Assembly: GCF_030408595.1 (NCBI RefSeq) | Contig: NZ_CP047080.1 | Span: 237,831-301,830, forward strand | Length of the DNA stretch: 64,000 nucleotides | Direction of reading: 5' to 3' | Origin: Corynebacterium canis | Lineage (GTDB): Bacteria > Actinomycetota > Actinomycetes > Mycobacteriales > Mycobacteriaceae | Shown here: in pieces, positions 1 through 8,265 of the stretch | How positions within the stretch are numbered: position 1 is the first letter of the stretch | Layout: the number at the start of each line of letters is the position of its first letter | The notes under the pieces: model-generated | Told to the model about the DNA's origin: nothing | Databases searched by the model: none | Seen by the model: the letters and a program-made list of their open reading frames with translations, nothing else | Made by a program: the position numbers and the translations under genes

Positions 1-79
1 TCAAGGAGAATGCACTGATCGCGGCAATGATCGCAAGAAATGCATAGGCGGCCGACAGGGGGCGAAGAAAAGATTTCAC
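1..79 (-). CDS. N-terminus of a secreted or membrane protein (partial)
   Basis: Only the first 26 codons are inside the window; the gene runs off the left edge. The GTG start at 79 follows a good GAGGAG ribosome site. The visible peptide has two basic residues (Lys2, Arg6) and then a long Ala/Ile/Leu/Phe stretch, as in a signal peptide or first membrane helix. Family and function cannot be told from this fragment. Confidence 0.5.
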   Translation of the reverse strand, partial: MKSFLRPLSAAYAFLAIIAAISAFSL

Positions 80-330
80 GGACACTCCTCGTGGCTACTT
101 ATGCTGTGGGATGATTGATGGATCTTCGCACAAAAATGAGTGCCGCGCGACCAAGTTTTTGTTCCTTTACCCCCCGAAGTTTAGCGATCGATTTGAGTGT
201 TACCTAACTGGGCTAAAGGTAGAAATACTCTTGCCTTTGCTGGCCAGCGGTTAGTTACACTCACTTGAATAGTGTTAAGTTGTGGCTTGTGAATTGCTAC
301 CTGGCACCGGCTCGTGGTGAATGGGGGTAT
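80..330. other. Intergenic region, no gene seen
   Basis: AT-rich stretch between the start of the leftmost minus-strand gene and the terminator of the next minus-strand operon. It should hold the promoter of the leftmost gene. Short frames crossing it lack a ribosome site and coding character. I see no operator I can name. Confidence 0.5.
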
Positions 331-361
331 GAAAAACCGCGAGCTGGTATTGCTCGCGGTT
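331..361 (-). terminator. Rho-independent terminator of the DUF2505-methyltransferase-DUF2993 operon
   Basis: A perfect 10-bp inverted repeat (335-344 with 352-361, 7-nt spacer) is followed on the minus strand by a run of five T. It lies 33 bases past the DUF2993 stop codon, where termination of that minus-strand operon is expected. Confidence 0.8.
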
Positions 362-393
362 CGACGTTGTGGCCTAGTGCTTGGCGTGCGTTG

Positions 394-1125
394 TTATTGC
401 GCGGTGGCGTTTTGCCGTTGCAGGTCGGAAAGATTGACGTTGCTGCCGCCGAGTTCGAGTTGCACACCGGTCTCGGTGACCTGGACGTGTTGCACCTGGA
501 GGTTTCCGGCGAATTTGGATGCCCCTTCGCGCAGCGAATGGGAGATGCCGTCTGAGACTTCGGGCGGGAGCGCCATGCCTAGCACGCTGGCGTTTGCGGC
601 TTCGAGTACCAGTTGACCGTTTTCCGCCTTGGGGGTGATTTCAACGGTGGCGCTGCCTTGGGCGAGTTCGGCGATAATCACATTGCGCGCGGCGTCCATA
701 CGTATGGCGCTGACCTTGGTTAAGTCGCCGAAGATGCTTTGGCTGCTGGCTTGCTCGGCCATGGCGAAAATGAAATCGGTGGGCATTTCCGTATTCAGCG
801 TTAGCGTGCCGGCAATTGGCTCTTGGGAGTTCGTGATGTCCAGGGATCGAACATTGATATCCGTTGGCGGTGCGCCGGTCTGCGCTGCCAGGTCAAGGGT
901 TGAGGGTACGTGGATTTGTACTTCCGGCACATTGCGGGTGGCGGCGGCAAATAGGAGTGGGGTTGCTCCGAAGGAGACGGTCGGTTGTTCGTCTTGTTCG
1001 GAAATTCCTGCGGAGGCGGCGATGCTTTGGCGGAGTTCTTTACCAATGAAAGTGCGGAATCCTATCTCCGCGGTGACACCAACAACAAGGATTACTACAA
1101 GTAGACCAACCAGAACTTTCTTCAT
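394..1125 (-). CDS. DUF2993 family (LmeA-like) exported protein
   Basis: The protein is 243 residues from the ATG at 1125; a longer upstream frame exists but would have no signal sequence. The start MKKVLVGLLVVILVVGV is a signal anchor. The body is a soluble beta-rich domain with the DUF2993 pattern of actinobacterial envelope proteins, which includes mycobacterial LmeA, linked to lipomannan elongation. It is the last gene of a three-gene minus-strand operon with a clear terminator. Location outside the membrane follows from the N-terminus; a role in envelope glycolipid assembly is inference from the family. Confidence 0.75.
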   Translation of the reverse strand: MKKVLVGLLVVILVVGVTAEIGFRTFIGKELRQSIAASAGISEQDEQPTVSFGATPLLFAAATRNVPEVQIHVPSTLDLAAQTGAPPTDINVRSLDITNSQEPIAGTLTLNTEMPTDFIFAMAEQASSQSIFGDLTKVSAIRMDAARNVIIAELAQGSATVEITPKAENGQLVLEAANASVLGMALPPEVSDGISHSLREGASKFAGNLQVQHVQVTETGVQLELGGSNVNLSDLQRQNATAQ

Positions 1126-1157
1126 TCCACGAGTATCCCGCAAGCTACCGCTGAATG

Positions 1158-1961
1158 CTAGGCGACATACGCCCACGGCACCGTGAGAATATTGTCGCGG
1201 ATGCGGCGGCGTACTGGTTCTAGGGGGATACCAGCGTCGATAAGCAGTTCGCGCGCCTCCCGCCAGCGCACGCGCGGCCCGTAAGGTGCCCACCCTGCCG
1301 CGCGATCCCAGGCGGCGTCCGCCTCCCGCAGCAATGCGTAAATATTTTCGCCCACTATATTGCGGTGGATCAAGGCTTTGGGCAGGCGCTCGGCAAGGTC
1401 CGAAGGGCGCGCCGAGTGGTGTGGGTCCCAGGCGAGCGTGAGGGATTGGGGGCCGCGGGCGTCGAGAAGCACCCACGAACAGCGGCGGCCAAGCTCGTCG
1501 CATGTACCTTCGATAAAATAGCCGCCGCGTGCGAGGTTACCGCAAACCTGTTCCCATGCTTCGGTGACCTGGGAAGCGTCGTATTGGCGCAGCACATTCA
1601 GGGCGCGCACCAGCACCGGGGTGTTGCCGGCCAGCTCAAAACCCCCGCGGGCAAAGCGCACATTCTCCCGCGGCGGCAGTACCCGCGCGGGGTCGATCTC
1701 AAGGCCCAGCACGTCCACATCCGCGCGGGTTTTCCGCAGCCACCGAGCCCACTCGCAGGTGGTGGTGTGGGAGGCGCCATAGCCGAGGTCAATCACCAGC
1801 GGCCGTTCCGCATGAATGAGCGATCGTCGAATGTCCTGGTGGTGGTGCATCCAACGATCGCAACGGCGCAACCTATTGCTGTGCGTGGTGCCGCGGGTGA
1901 TCACTCCAATGGTTGTCTGCGCGCGAAAACGAGCCCGCAGATTATGGGCGTGATCGGGCAT
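1158..1961 (-). CDS. Class I SAM-dependent methyltransferase-like protein
   Basis: The protein has 267 residues. The region VIDLGYGAS near residue 55 corresponds to motif I of Rossmann-fold methyltransferases, and VDVLGLEID corresponds to the acidic-loop strand. The ATG at 1961 immediately follows the TAA of the DUF2505 gene, so the two are translationally coupled. Family members of this kind are common in corynebacteria next to murB; the substrate is unknown. I see no membrane segment, so it should be cytosolic. Confidence 0.7.
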   Translation of the reverse strand: MPDHAHNLRARFRAQTTIGVITRGTTHSNRLRRCDRWMHHHQDIRRSLIHAERPLVIDLGYGASHTTTCEWARWLRKTRADVDVLGLEIDPARVLPPRENVRFARGGFELAGNTPVLVRALNVLRQYDASQVTEAWEQVCGNLARGGYFIEGTCDELGRRCSWVLLDARGPQSLTLAWDPHHSARPSDLAERLPKALIHRNIVGENIYALLREADAAWDRAAGWAPYGPRVRWREARELLIDAGIPLEPVRRRIRDNILTVPWAYVA

Positions 1962-2459
1962 TTAGAGGTTTTCGGAGATCCACTTTTCCGTGAGTGCGGC
2001 CTCGTTTGCCAGCAGCTCGCCCAGCGCTTCGGCGACCTTCGGCTCGATGGCGGGGCCCATGAACGGGATGGTCACACTGACCTCATTCGCATATGTGAGC
2101 GTGGTGGTGTCGCCCTCACCGGCGATGGCGATATCGCCCTTGAAATCAACCGGGGCGCCCTTGACATCGGCGGTGTAGCTGGCGGCGGATTCGGATGCGA
2201 CCGTAAACACCCGCTTGATCTTGAGCGACTGGCTGATCATCGCCCGCACCGCCTCCGGCAGCAGGTCCATGGGCATGATTTCATACAGCACTGCCTCTGC
2301 GCCGGTGCCGGTCGCGGTAAAGGAATGCACCTCGCCCGGCTCGGTGGACAGGTTCGCCACGTTGTACGCCCAGTAGTCCGCATTGGTCAGCGCTGCGAAG
2401 ACTTTTTCGGGGGCGTGGTTGATAGTGACAGTAGTTTCAATACGCGTAGCCATAACCAA
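1962..2459 (-). CDS. DUF2505 family START/polyketide-cyclase-like protein
   Basis: 165 residues. It opens with a strand typical of the SRPBCC fold (EKVFAALTNADYW) and shows the DUF2505 pattern throughout. These proteins have a hydrophobic cavity, but no ligand is established. The start could be the ATG at 2459 or the one at 2453. It is first in the minus-strand operon and diverges from murB, with fewer than 25 bases between the starts, so the two promoters must overlap or lie inside the genes. Confidence 0.75.
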   Translation of the reverse strand: MVMATRIETTVTINHAPEKVFAALTNADYWAYNVANLSTEPGEVHSFTATGTGAEAVLYEIMPMDLLPEAVRAMISQSLKIKRVFTVASESAASYTADVKGAPVDFKGDIAIAGEGDTTTLTYANEVSVTIPFMGPAIEPKVAEALGELLANEAALTEKWISENL

Positions 2460-2477
2460 CAGACTACCGTTAGAACC

Positions 2478-3578
2478 GTGAATGATTCATCGCTTGCCGC
2501 ACGTCTTGCTGCCATTGAAGGCGTTACGCTCGACCCCGAGGTTACATTTGCCCAGCTCACTACTTTGCACCTCGGTGGCACGCCGCGGCTCGCGGTGCGC
2601 TGCACAACCGTTGCTGCGGTAGCAAACGTAGTTTCGCTTCTCGACGCCGCTGCTGTCCCCGCCCTAGTCGTCGGCGGCGGTTCCAACCTCGTCGTGGCCG
2701 ACGGAGACGTGGATGTGGTGGCGGTGATTCTCGAATGTGATGGCGTGCACGTGGAGCCCGCAACCGGGGTGGTGGTAGCCGAGGCCGGTGCGGTATGGGA
2801 CGACGTGGTTTCCATGTGCGTTGCCGCGGGCCTAGGCGGTATCGAATGCTTGTCCGGTATTCCGGGGTCCGCCGGTGCGACCCCAGTGCAAAACGTGGGA
2901 GCCTACGGGGTGGAGGTTTCCGATGTGCTTACGCGGGTGCGCCTTTGGGATCGCGAGCGTGGGGTGGATGAGTGGGTACCCGCCGCAGCATTGGATCTGG
3001 CGTACCGATATTCCAACCTGAAATTCTCCGGCAGGGCCGTGGTATTGGCGGTGGAATTGACCCTGCATACCGATGGTTTGAGCGCCCCGCTACGCTTTGG
3101 CGAATTGGTTCGCGTGCTGGGCGCGGAGGCCGGGGATCGCGTGCCCGCCGCGCGGGTTCGCAATGCGGTGCTGGAGCTGCGGCGCGGCAAAGGCATGGTG
3201 TATGACCCCGCCGATGTGGATACCTGGTCCGCCGGATCCTTTTTCACCAACCCCATTGTTTCCGCCGCGCAGGCCTCGAAGGTGCGTGCGATTGCGGAGG
3301 AGCTTGGGAAGGCGGATAGCATGCCCTGCTTTGCCGTCGAAGGCGGCTGGAAACTCTCTGCGGCCTGGCTTATCGATCACGCAGGTTTTGCCAAAGGCTA
3401 CCCCGGCGACGGGGCGGTGGCGCGGCTTTCCACCAAACACACCTTGGCGCTGACCAACCGCGGCACGGCGAGTACCGCGGACCTGGTGGGGCTCGCCCGC
3501 GAGGTCCGTCGGGGCGTCGAAAAGGTGTTTGGGGTGAGTTTGGAGCCCGAGCCCGTGTGGGTGGGTGTAACTATGTAA
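2478..3578 (+). CDS. murB: UDP-N-acetylenolpyruvoylglucosamine reductase MurB
   Basis: MurB makes UDP-N-acetylmuramate with NADPH and FAD, the second committed step of peptidoglycan precursor synthesis in the cytosol. The 366-residue product has the FAD-binding segment VVGGGSNLVVAD, the GIPGSAGATPVQNVGAYG loop and the Ser of SAGSFFTNPIV that donates a proton. The frame is open far upstream, but the homologous part starts at the GTG at 2478; the earlier 371 codons are antisense to the DUF2505 and methyltransferase genes. It is monocistronic and divergent from the DUF2505 operon. Confidence 0.95.
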   Translation: MNDSSLAARLAAIEGVTLDPEVTFAQLTTLHLGGTPRLAVRCTTVAAVANVVSLLDAAAVPALVVGGGSNLVVADGDVDVVAVILECDGVHVEPATGVVVAEAGAVWDDVVSMCVAAGLGGIECLSGIPGSAGATPVQNVGAYGVEVSDVLTRVRLWDRERGVDEWVPAAALDLAYRYSNLKFSGRAVVLAVELTLHTDGLSAPLRFGELVRVLGAEAGDRVPAARVRNAVLELRRGKGMVYDPADVDTWSAGSFFTNPIVSAAQASKVRAIAEELGKADSMPCFAVEGGWKLSAAWLIDHAGFAKGYPGDGAVARLSTKHTLALTNRGTASTADLVGLAREVRRGVEKVFGVSLEPEPVWVGVTM

Positions 3579-3735
3579 GTCATACGCGCATGGGCATTGG
3601 GGGTAGTGTACGCGGCAGCTTTTCGGAGGGAATGCTTGTTTTGTCTGGAAATCAACGGAAATAGCGCTGCCGGGGTACCCCTTAAAAGAGGTTTTAGAAG
3701 TGCTGGGGGTTGAAAGGGAAGCATTGCCTAACTAG

Positions 3736-3757
3736 GGTGTTACATGTTTTTAACACC
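3736..3757. promoter_or_regulatory. Inverted repeat upstream of the ECF transporter
   Basis: A perfect 7-bp inverted repeat GGTGTTA/TAACACC with an 8-nt centre lies 158 bases past murB and 66 bases before the transporter gene. It has no T tract directly after it, so an operator or a weak terminator are both possible. I do not recognise the regulator. Confidence 0.3.
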
Positions 3758-3823
3758 TTCGGCATTGCGCCAACAACGTGAAGCGCGACGGCGGAGGCAG
3801 CCGAGCTAGGAAAAGAGATCCTT

Positions 3824-4378
3824 GTGGGAAATCAACAGAATGCCGCAACCAGAAACGCGACACGTGAATATTTGGTCGCCGCGGCCATTGGCGTTGCGGG
3901 ATCGGTGATTATTGTCCCCCTGATCTACCTGCAAGTTGGCCTGAGCCTCCTGCACTTCTACCTGGTGGCGGCGGTGCTCGGCTTCTGGGTGCTGCCCTTC
4001 GCCCTTGCCTCGCTGCTGGTGCGGCGTCCCGGGGCGACGCTGATCGCGGCATTGACAATCGGCTTTATCTCCGCATTGACCTCGCCATTCGGTGCCAGCG
4101 CGCTGGGGGCGCTTGCCCTGGAAGGCGTGCTGTTCGAACTCCCATTTGCGGTGCTGTTGTATCGGCGGTGGAGCGCCTGGCAATACGTGATCAGCGTGAT
4201 CCTGCTGTGCAGCTTCCTCGGGTGGTTCGTGCCCCAAGCGGTGGGCAGCGACCAACAATCGACGATCGCCAGCCTGATCTGTGCGCTCATCGCCACCGCC
4301 ACAGGGTTGGTGTTATTGCTGGTCACCTATAGGTTGCATACCAAAGTGCTGGCCGCGGGAGTGCTGCGTAAGCGTTAG
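3824..4378 (+). CDS. ECF transporter S component, YkoE-like
   Basis: 184 residues with five or six hydrophobic helices and little else, the size and shape of an ECF substrate-binding (S) component. It resembles the YkoE group proposed to take up hydroxymethylpyrimidine or thiamine. The GTG start at 3824 has a weak ribosome site (AAAAGAGA). The next gene, starting 6 bases later, supplies the two ATPases and the T component, so the pair forms a whole transporter in the cytoplasmic membrane. Thiamine-type substrate is family inference; no TPP riboswitch is visible upstream. Confidence 0.75.
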   Translation: MGNQQNAATRNATREYLVAAAIGVAGSVIIVPLIYLQVGLSLLHFYLVAAVLGFWVLPFALASLLVRRPGATLIAALTIGFISALTSPFGASALGALALEGVLFELPFAVLLYRRWSAWQYVISVILLCSFLGWFVPQAVGSDQQSTIASLICALIATATGLVLLLVTYRLHTKVLAAGVLRKR

Positions 4379-4384
4379 GGGGCG

Positions 4385-6493
4385 GTGCACATGCGGGTAG
4401 ACAAGGAAACCGAAACAATCGCGGCGCAGGCGGTGAGCATTGAGACCGCCACCGGTGCGCAAATAGTTTCAAATGTTTCCTTGCGCCTAGGCGTGGGCGA
4501 GGGGTGTTTGCTCGTCGGCGATTCGGGGTGCGGGAAATCCACCTTCCTGGCGGCCTGCGCCGGGGTAATTGCGGAAACCCATCCGGACCTGCGTGTCTTG
4601 GGCGAGCTGCGCGTGCTCGATCACGCGGAGATCGAATACCCGTTGCACGCGGGGATCGGCTACGTAGCCCAAGACCCCGACGCCTATGTGCTCATGCCCA
4701 CCGTTTGGGAAGAGGTTGCGTTTCCCCTGGAAAACCTGGGTTTGCCGTACGCGGAAGTAGTGCGGCGGACCGAGCGCTGCCTCGCCGAGTTCGCGCTGGA
4801 GCATCTGGCCTCGGCCAGTCCGTGGCAGCTTTCGGGAGGGCAACGCCAGCGGCTCGCCATGGCCTGCATTTGGGTGGCCGAACCGAAACTGTATTTGCTC
4901 GATGAGCCGACCGCGCATCTCGACGCCGCGTGGGGGCGCCGCCTCCTTGAAAACCTCAACGAACGCGTCGCTGGCGGCGAGATTTCCATGCTGATGGTCA
5001 CGCACAAACAGCACACCGAAAGCGATGGCTCCGCCAGCGTGTTCCGCCTTTCCCCCCAACACCCATCCACGATCGCGGCGGAACCGCTCGCACTGGGATT
5101 TACCATCGAGAGTGGCTACGATATCGAGCTTGACCAGCTAGTGAGCCGTAAGAATCTGGTCGGTTTGCCGGCGGTGAGCGCGACGCTCAAAGCGGGGGAA
5201 ATCACCGTGATTCGCGGCGAAAACGGCAGCGGGAAATCCAGCTTATTGCGGGTGCTTGCGGGGGCGGCGCGACCGCACAGTGGCGCGGTCAGGGGGCCCG
5301 GCCAATTGCTCGGGCGGACCGCATGGTGCCGGCAAAACCCCGAACTCCAGTTTGGTGATGTCACCGTCGCCGATACGATCCAACGGGCCAGCACCGCAAC
5401 CGTGCGACGCGAGGCATGGAGTCAGGCGGAAATACAGCACCTGCGGGCGGCGCTAAAGCTCGACCATATCGAAGAGTGCGCCTCAGTGTTTACGCTCTCC
5501 GGTGGCGAACAGCAGCGCCTCGCGGTGCTGGCGGCCACGCTTCGCGCCGCCCCAATCATGCTGTTCGATGAACCCACCGCGAACCAAGACCCCGTGACAA
5601 AAACGCTGGTAGCCAGGTGTCTCCGCGCGCTCGCCGATGCCGGTGCGACCGTTATATGGGTATGCCACGACGAACAGCTCGCCGCCGAATACGCGGACGC
5701 AACAATCGACTTGGGACGCGCGCGAACGGAAGAGCCCGCACCCGCCGCCGCGCGCACCGAACGCGCCGAGCGCCACAGCCAGCAAGCATTGCATCCCGTG
5801 GCCATCCAACTCTGCGTTTTCGCACTCATCGTCGCATCGTTCGCCATCGAATCGGCGGGTGTGTTGCTCGGTTTGCTAGCGGTGGCCGTGGCCATCCTTG
5901 TAGCGCTGACGTGGAAATCGCCCCGCGAGCTGGCAACAAAATTGCAAGTGATCCTTGCCGTTGGCGTCGTATTTTCGCTCGTGGGGGCGCGCAGCAGCCT
6001 CGCGGGCGAGATGTGGAACCCGTATTCGATTATCGTTGCCGGTGCGAGCCACGGCATGGCATTGGCCCATTGCGTCGCGTGGGCCTTAATCGGCGGCACG
6101 GTGACAAACGCGCGGCGGGTGTTGGAATCGGCGTCGCAAAGCTTCCGCTTCAACGACAACTTCGTGGTGGTGCCCATGACGGGCATGTCAATCCTGCACT
6201 ATGTGCGGCACCAATGGCGGGAGATCCTAGACACGCTGCTGGTGAACGAGGCGCGCGGAACCGGAATCTGGCGGCGCGCAACACGCCGCGTGCGGGTGGC
6301 CGTCCGTGTCGTGCTGCCGCTGCTCGTGGCCACCATTCGCTTTGCCGAACGCACGTCCGTAACGCTGCTTTCGCGCGGCTACCCGGCACCGAACCCACGA
6401 ACGATCAACCAGCGTTATCGCTGGCGATGGCGCGACAGTGTCAGCGTATTCTGCGTCACCTTGGGGGTGATAGCGGTCAGCGTGTTGGCATAA
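4385..6493 (+). CDS. ECF transporter energy module: fused EcfA-EcfA'-EcfT
   Basis: 702 residues. The first ABC ATPase has Walker A GDSGCGKST near residue 45, signature LSGGQRQR near 149 and Walker B YLLDEPTAHLD. The second has GENGSGKSS near 278, LSGGEQQR near 371 and IMLFDEPTAN. From about residue 470 come several membrane helices and a coupling-helix region containing an Ala-Arg-Gly motif (NEARGTGIW), as in EcfT. The protein thus joins the three parts that are separate in most bacteria. Start may be GTG 4385 or ATG 4391. It powers the S component encoded just upstream. Confidence 0.88.
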   Translation: MHMRVDKETETIAAQAVSIETATGAQIVSNVSLRLGVGEGCLLVGDSGCGKSTFLAACAGVIAETHPDLRVLGELRVLDHAEIEYPLHAGIGYVAQDPDAYVLMPTVWEEVAFPLENLGLPYAEVVRRTERCLAEFALEHLASASPWQLSGGQRQRLAMACIWVAEPKLYLLDEPTAHLDAAWGRRLLENLNERVAGGEISMLMVTHKQHTESDGSASVFRLSPQHPSTIAAEPLALGFTIESGYDIELDQLVSRKNLVGLPAVSATLKAGEITVIRGENGSGKSSLLRVLAGAARPHSGAVRGPGQLLGRTAWCRQNPELQFGDVTVADTIQRASTATVRREAWSQAEIQHLRAALKLDHIEECASVFTLSGGEQQRLAVLAATLRAAPIMLFDEPTANQDPVTKTLVARCLRALADAGATVIWVCHDEQLAAEYADATIDLGRARTEEPAPAAARTERAERHSQQALHPVAIQLCVFALIVASFAIESAGVLLGLLAVAVAILVALTWKSPRELATKLQVILAVGVVFSLVGARSSLAGEMWNPYSIIVAGASHGMALAHCVAWALIGGTVTNARRVLESASQSFRFNDNFVVVPMTGMSILHYVRHQWREILDTLLVNEARGTGIWRRATRRVRVAVRVVLPLLVATIRFAERTSVTLLSRGYPAPNPRTINQRYRWRWRDSVSVFCVTLGVIAVSVLA

Positions 6494-6515
6494 GACCTGA
6501 GGAAAAACGTCGGCT

Positions 6516-6548
6516 CCCATAAATACCCATAAACCAGCGCCCATGAAA
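6516..6548. promoter_or_regulatory. Three CCCATAAA-type direct repeats before the biosynthetic cluster
   Basis: CCCATAAA occurs at 6516 and 6526, and CCCATGAAA at 6540, all on the same face and 26 bases or more upstream of the ligase start at 6574. The 10-base step suits a protein binding on one helix side. No DtxR-type iron box is seen here. The regulator is unknown. Confidence 0.4.
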
Positions 6549-6573
6549 ACAATAGTTCGACAGGAGGATCGCT

Positions 6574-8265
6574 ATGGAGCCACTGCGTTATGCGCACTTT
6601 CTTGATGTGCTACTCGCCCACGAAGGCGAAGAAACTTTAGGGATAACCTTTATAGATTCACGAAGTGAGGAGTTTTATCCGTATGGGCAGTTAGTGAAAG
6701 ACGCTGCTGTACTCGCGTCTTACCTCGCAGAATTGGGCGTTCGACGTGGTGACAACGTCATCATCCAAATTGAAGATAACAAGACTCTGGTACAAGCGTT
6801 TTGGGCGATTGCGTGGCTTGGTGCGGTGCCTGTCCCCCTTGGTGTGGCGCGCGATGCGCGGAGTGAACGGCTATTGTATTCCGTGTTTGAGCTCCTCGAT
6901 TCGCCGTGGGTGCTTCACGCCGCAGAGCTCCCGCTTGGGCACGAAAAGATCGGCGATCGTCTCGTGCAATTCGAGGACATTGACGCCCTGCGTGAACGAA
7001 TTGGTGAGCTTTCAACTGTTGCTTTTCCTCCCGTGCAGCTTCGTGGTGAGGAAACCCGAGTCATCCAGTTTTCTTCCGGTTCTACGGGCATGCCTAAAGG
7101 GGTGATCGTAACCGAAACTAATCTACTGGTTGGCTTGCAATCGACGGTTCCACGACGGCCAGCGAAGCTGCAAAACAAGATGCTTAGCTGGATGCCGCTC
7201 ACACACAACATGTCAATGATCGGATTTCTCGTGTACGCGGTGTTTTCTGGATATCCACTTGCGCTGTTGCCGACCAAGTTGTTTGTGATGAATCCGGCGA
7301 GTTGGTTATATGCGATCGATCGGTTCCGCCCGACTATCACCGCTGCGCCCAATTTCGCCTTGAAGCATCTGCTTACCATGCTTCAGGCACGGCCAATTGC
7401 GGCAAATAAGGCGCCAGACTTGTCGTCCCTGCATAAGCTCGTGTGCGCGTCCGAGCCCATCAGCTTGGATTTAGTAAGCCAATTTGAATCCGCGATGGCT
7501 GGCTATGGGTTGCGTAAAAGCATTTTTGTATCGGGATACGGACTTTCCGAAGCGTGCCTCACGGTGGCTATGAGCGAAATATATGAGCCGTTGAAAGCCA
7601 TCACCCTGGATAGGTCGAGAATCGCACCGGGGGCAACGGTCGCAGATATCACGCTTGAGGTTTCTCAGGGCGGAAGTGCATTTGTCAGTGTTGGGCAACC
7701 CGTTCCGAACCTCAAGGTCACGATTTGTGATGAGTCGGATAATGATCTTGCGGAGGGGGTAATAGGCGAAGTGTGTCTTGCGGGCGCTGCAATAACCGAT
7801 GATGCGTTGACTGCACAGGGCAGGCAGAAACACCCTACAACGAGCTACGGCGCACTGAAGACGGGCGATATCGGCACGATTATCGACGGGGAGCTCTATA
7901 TCATCGGCCGCATTAAAGACATAATCTTTATTGGCGGGAAAAACTACTACGGCAATGACTTGGAGCAAAGCATTGAGCAGAAATTCCCTGTTCAATGCGT
8001 TGCCGGTGGGTACACCAACGAAGTGACTGGCACGGAGTCTGTGGCGATATTCCTTGCGCCTAGCCAAACTCCTGTTAATCGGGAAAATGCTGCGCTCACC
8101 GATGCAGAGCGAGATGAGCTGTCGCACCAAGTTCGTTCCACATTAATGAAGGAGCTTGGTATTCCAGTAGACCGGATTTTCTGGGTTGACAGTATTCCCC
8201 GGTCAGCCACCGGCAAAAAGCTGCGGGGCGTGCTGATGTCTAGCCTGATAGAGGTGAAAAACTGA
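6574..8265 (+). CDS. Fatty-acyl-AMP ligase-like adenylating enzyme (starter unit loading)
   Basis: 563 residues, ANL superfamily. Core motif QFSSGSTGMPKG begins at residue 165, the middle motif SWMPLTHNM and the segment PNFALKHLL are typical of fatty-acyl-AMP ligases, and SATGKKLRG near the end holds the catalytic Lys. Such enzymes activate an acid as acyl-AMP and pass it to a carrier protein. The start ATG has a strong AGGAGG site. The stop codon overlaps the NRPS start by one base (TGATG), so the partner is most likely the carrier at the NRPS N-terminus. Salicylate-type specificity (YbtE) looks less likely from the motifs, but the acid is not known. Confidence 0.85.
   Translation: MEPLRYAHFLDVLLAHEGEETLGITFIDSRSEEFYPYGQLVKDAAVLASYLAELGVRRGDNVIIQIEDNKTLVQAFWAIAWLGAVPVPLGVARDARSERLLYSVFELLDSPWVLHAAELPLGHEKIGDRLVQFEDIDALRERIGELSTVAFPPVQLRGEETRVIQFSSGSTGMPKGVIVTETNLLVGLQSTVPRRPAKLQNKMLSWMPLTHNMSMIGFLVYAVFSGYPLALLPTKLFVMNPASWLYAIDRFRPTITAAPNFALKHLLTMLQARPIAANKAPDLSSLHKLVCASEPISLDLVSQFESAMAGYGLRKSIFVSGYGLSEACLTVAMSEIYEPLKAITLDRSRIAPGATVADITLEVSQGGSAFVSVGQPVPNLKVTICDESDNDLAEGVIGEVCLAGAAITDDALTAQGRQKHPTTSYGALKTGDIGTIIDGELYIIGRIKDIIFIGGKNYYGNDLEQSIEQKFPVQCVAGGYTNEVTGTESVAIFLAPSQTPVNRENAALTDAERDELSHQVRSTLMKELGIPVDRIFWVDSIPRSATGKKLRGVLMSSLIEVKN

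Noticed and set aside
1365..2477. N-terminal extension of the murB frame by 371 codons
   Set aside because: It is antisense to two convincing genes and carries no domain; MurB homology begins at the GTG at 2478.
3579..3823. TPP riboswitch before the YkoE-like gene
   Set aside because: I looked for the conserved CTGAGA and ACC-type elements and did not find them in the right order; only a short inverted repeat is present.
6494..6573. DtxR iron box before the biosynthetic cluster
   Set aside because: No sequence near the TTAGGTTAGCCTAACCTAA consensus is present in the gap.
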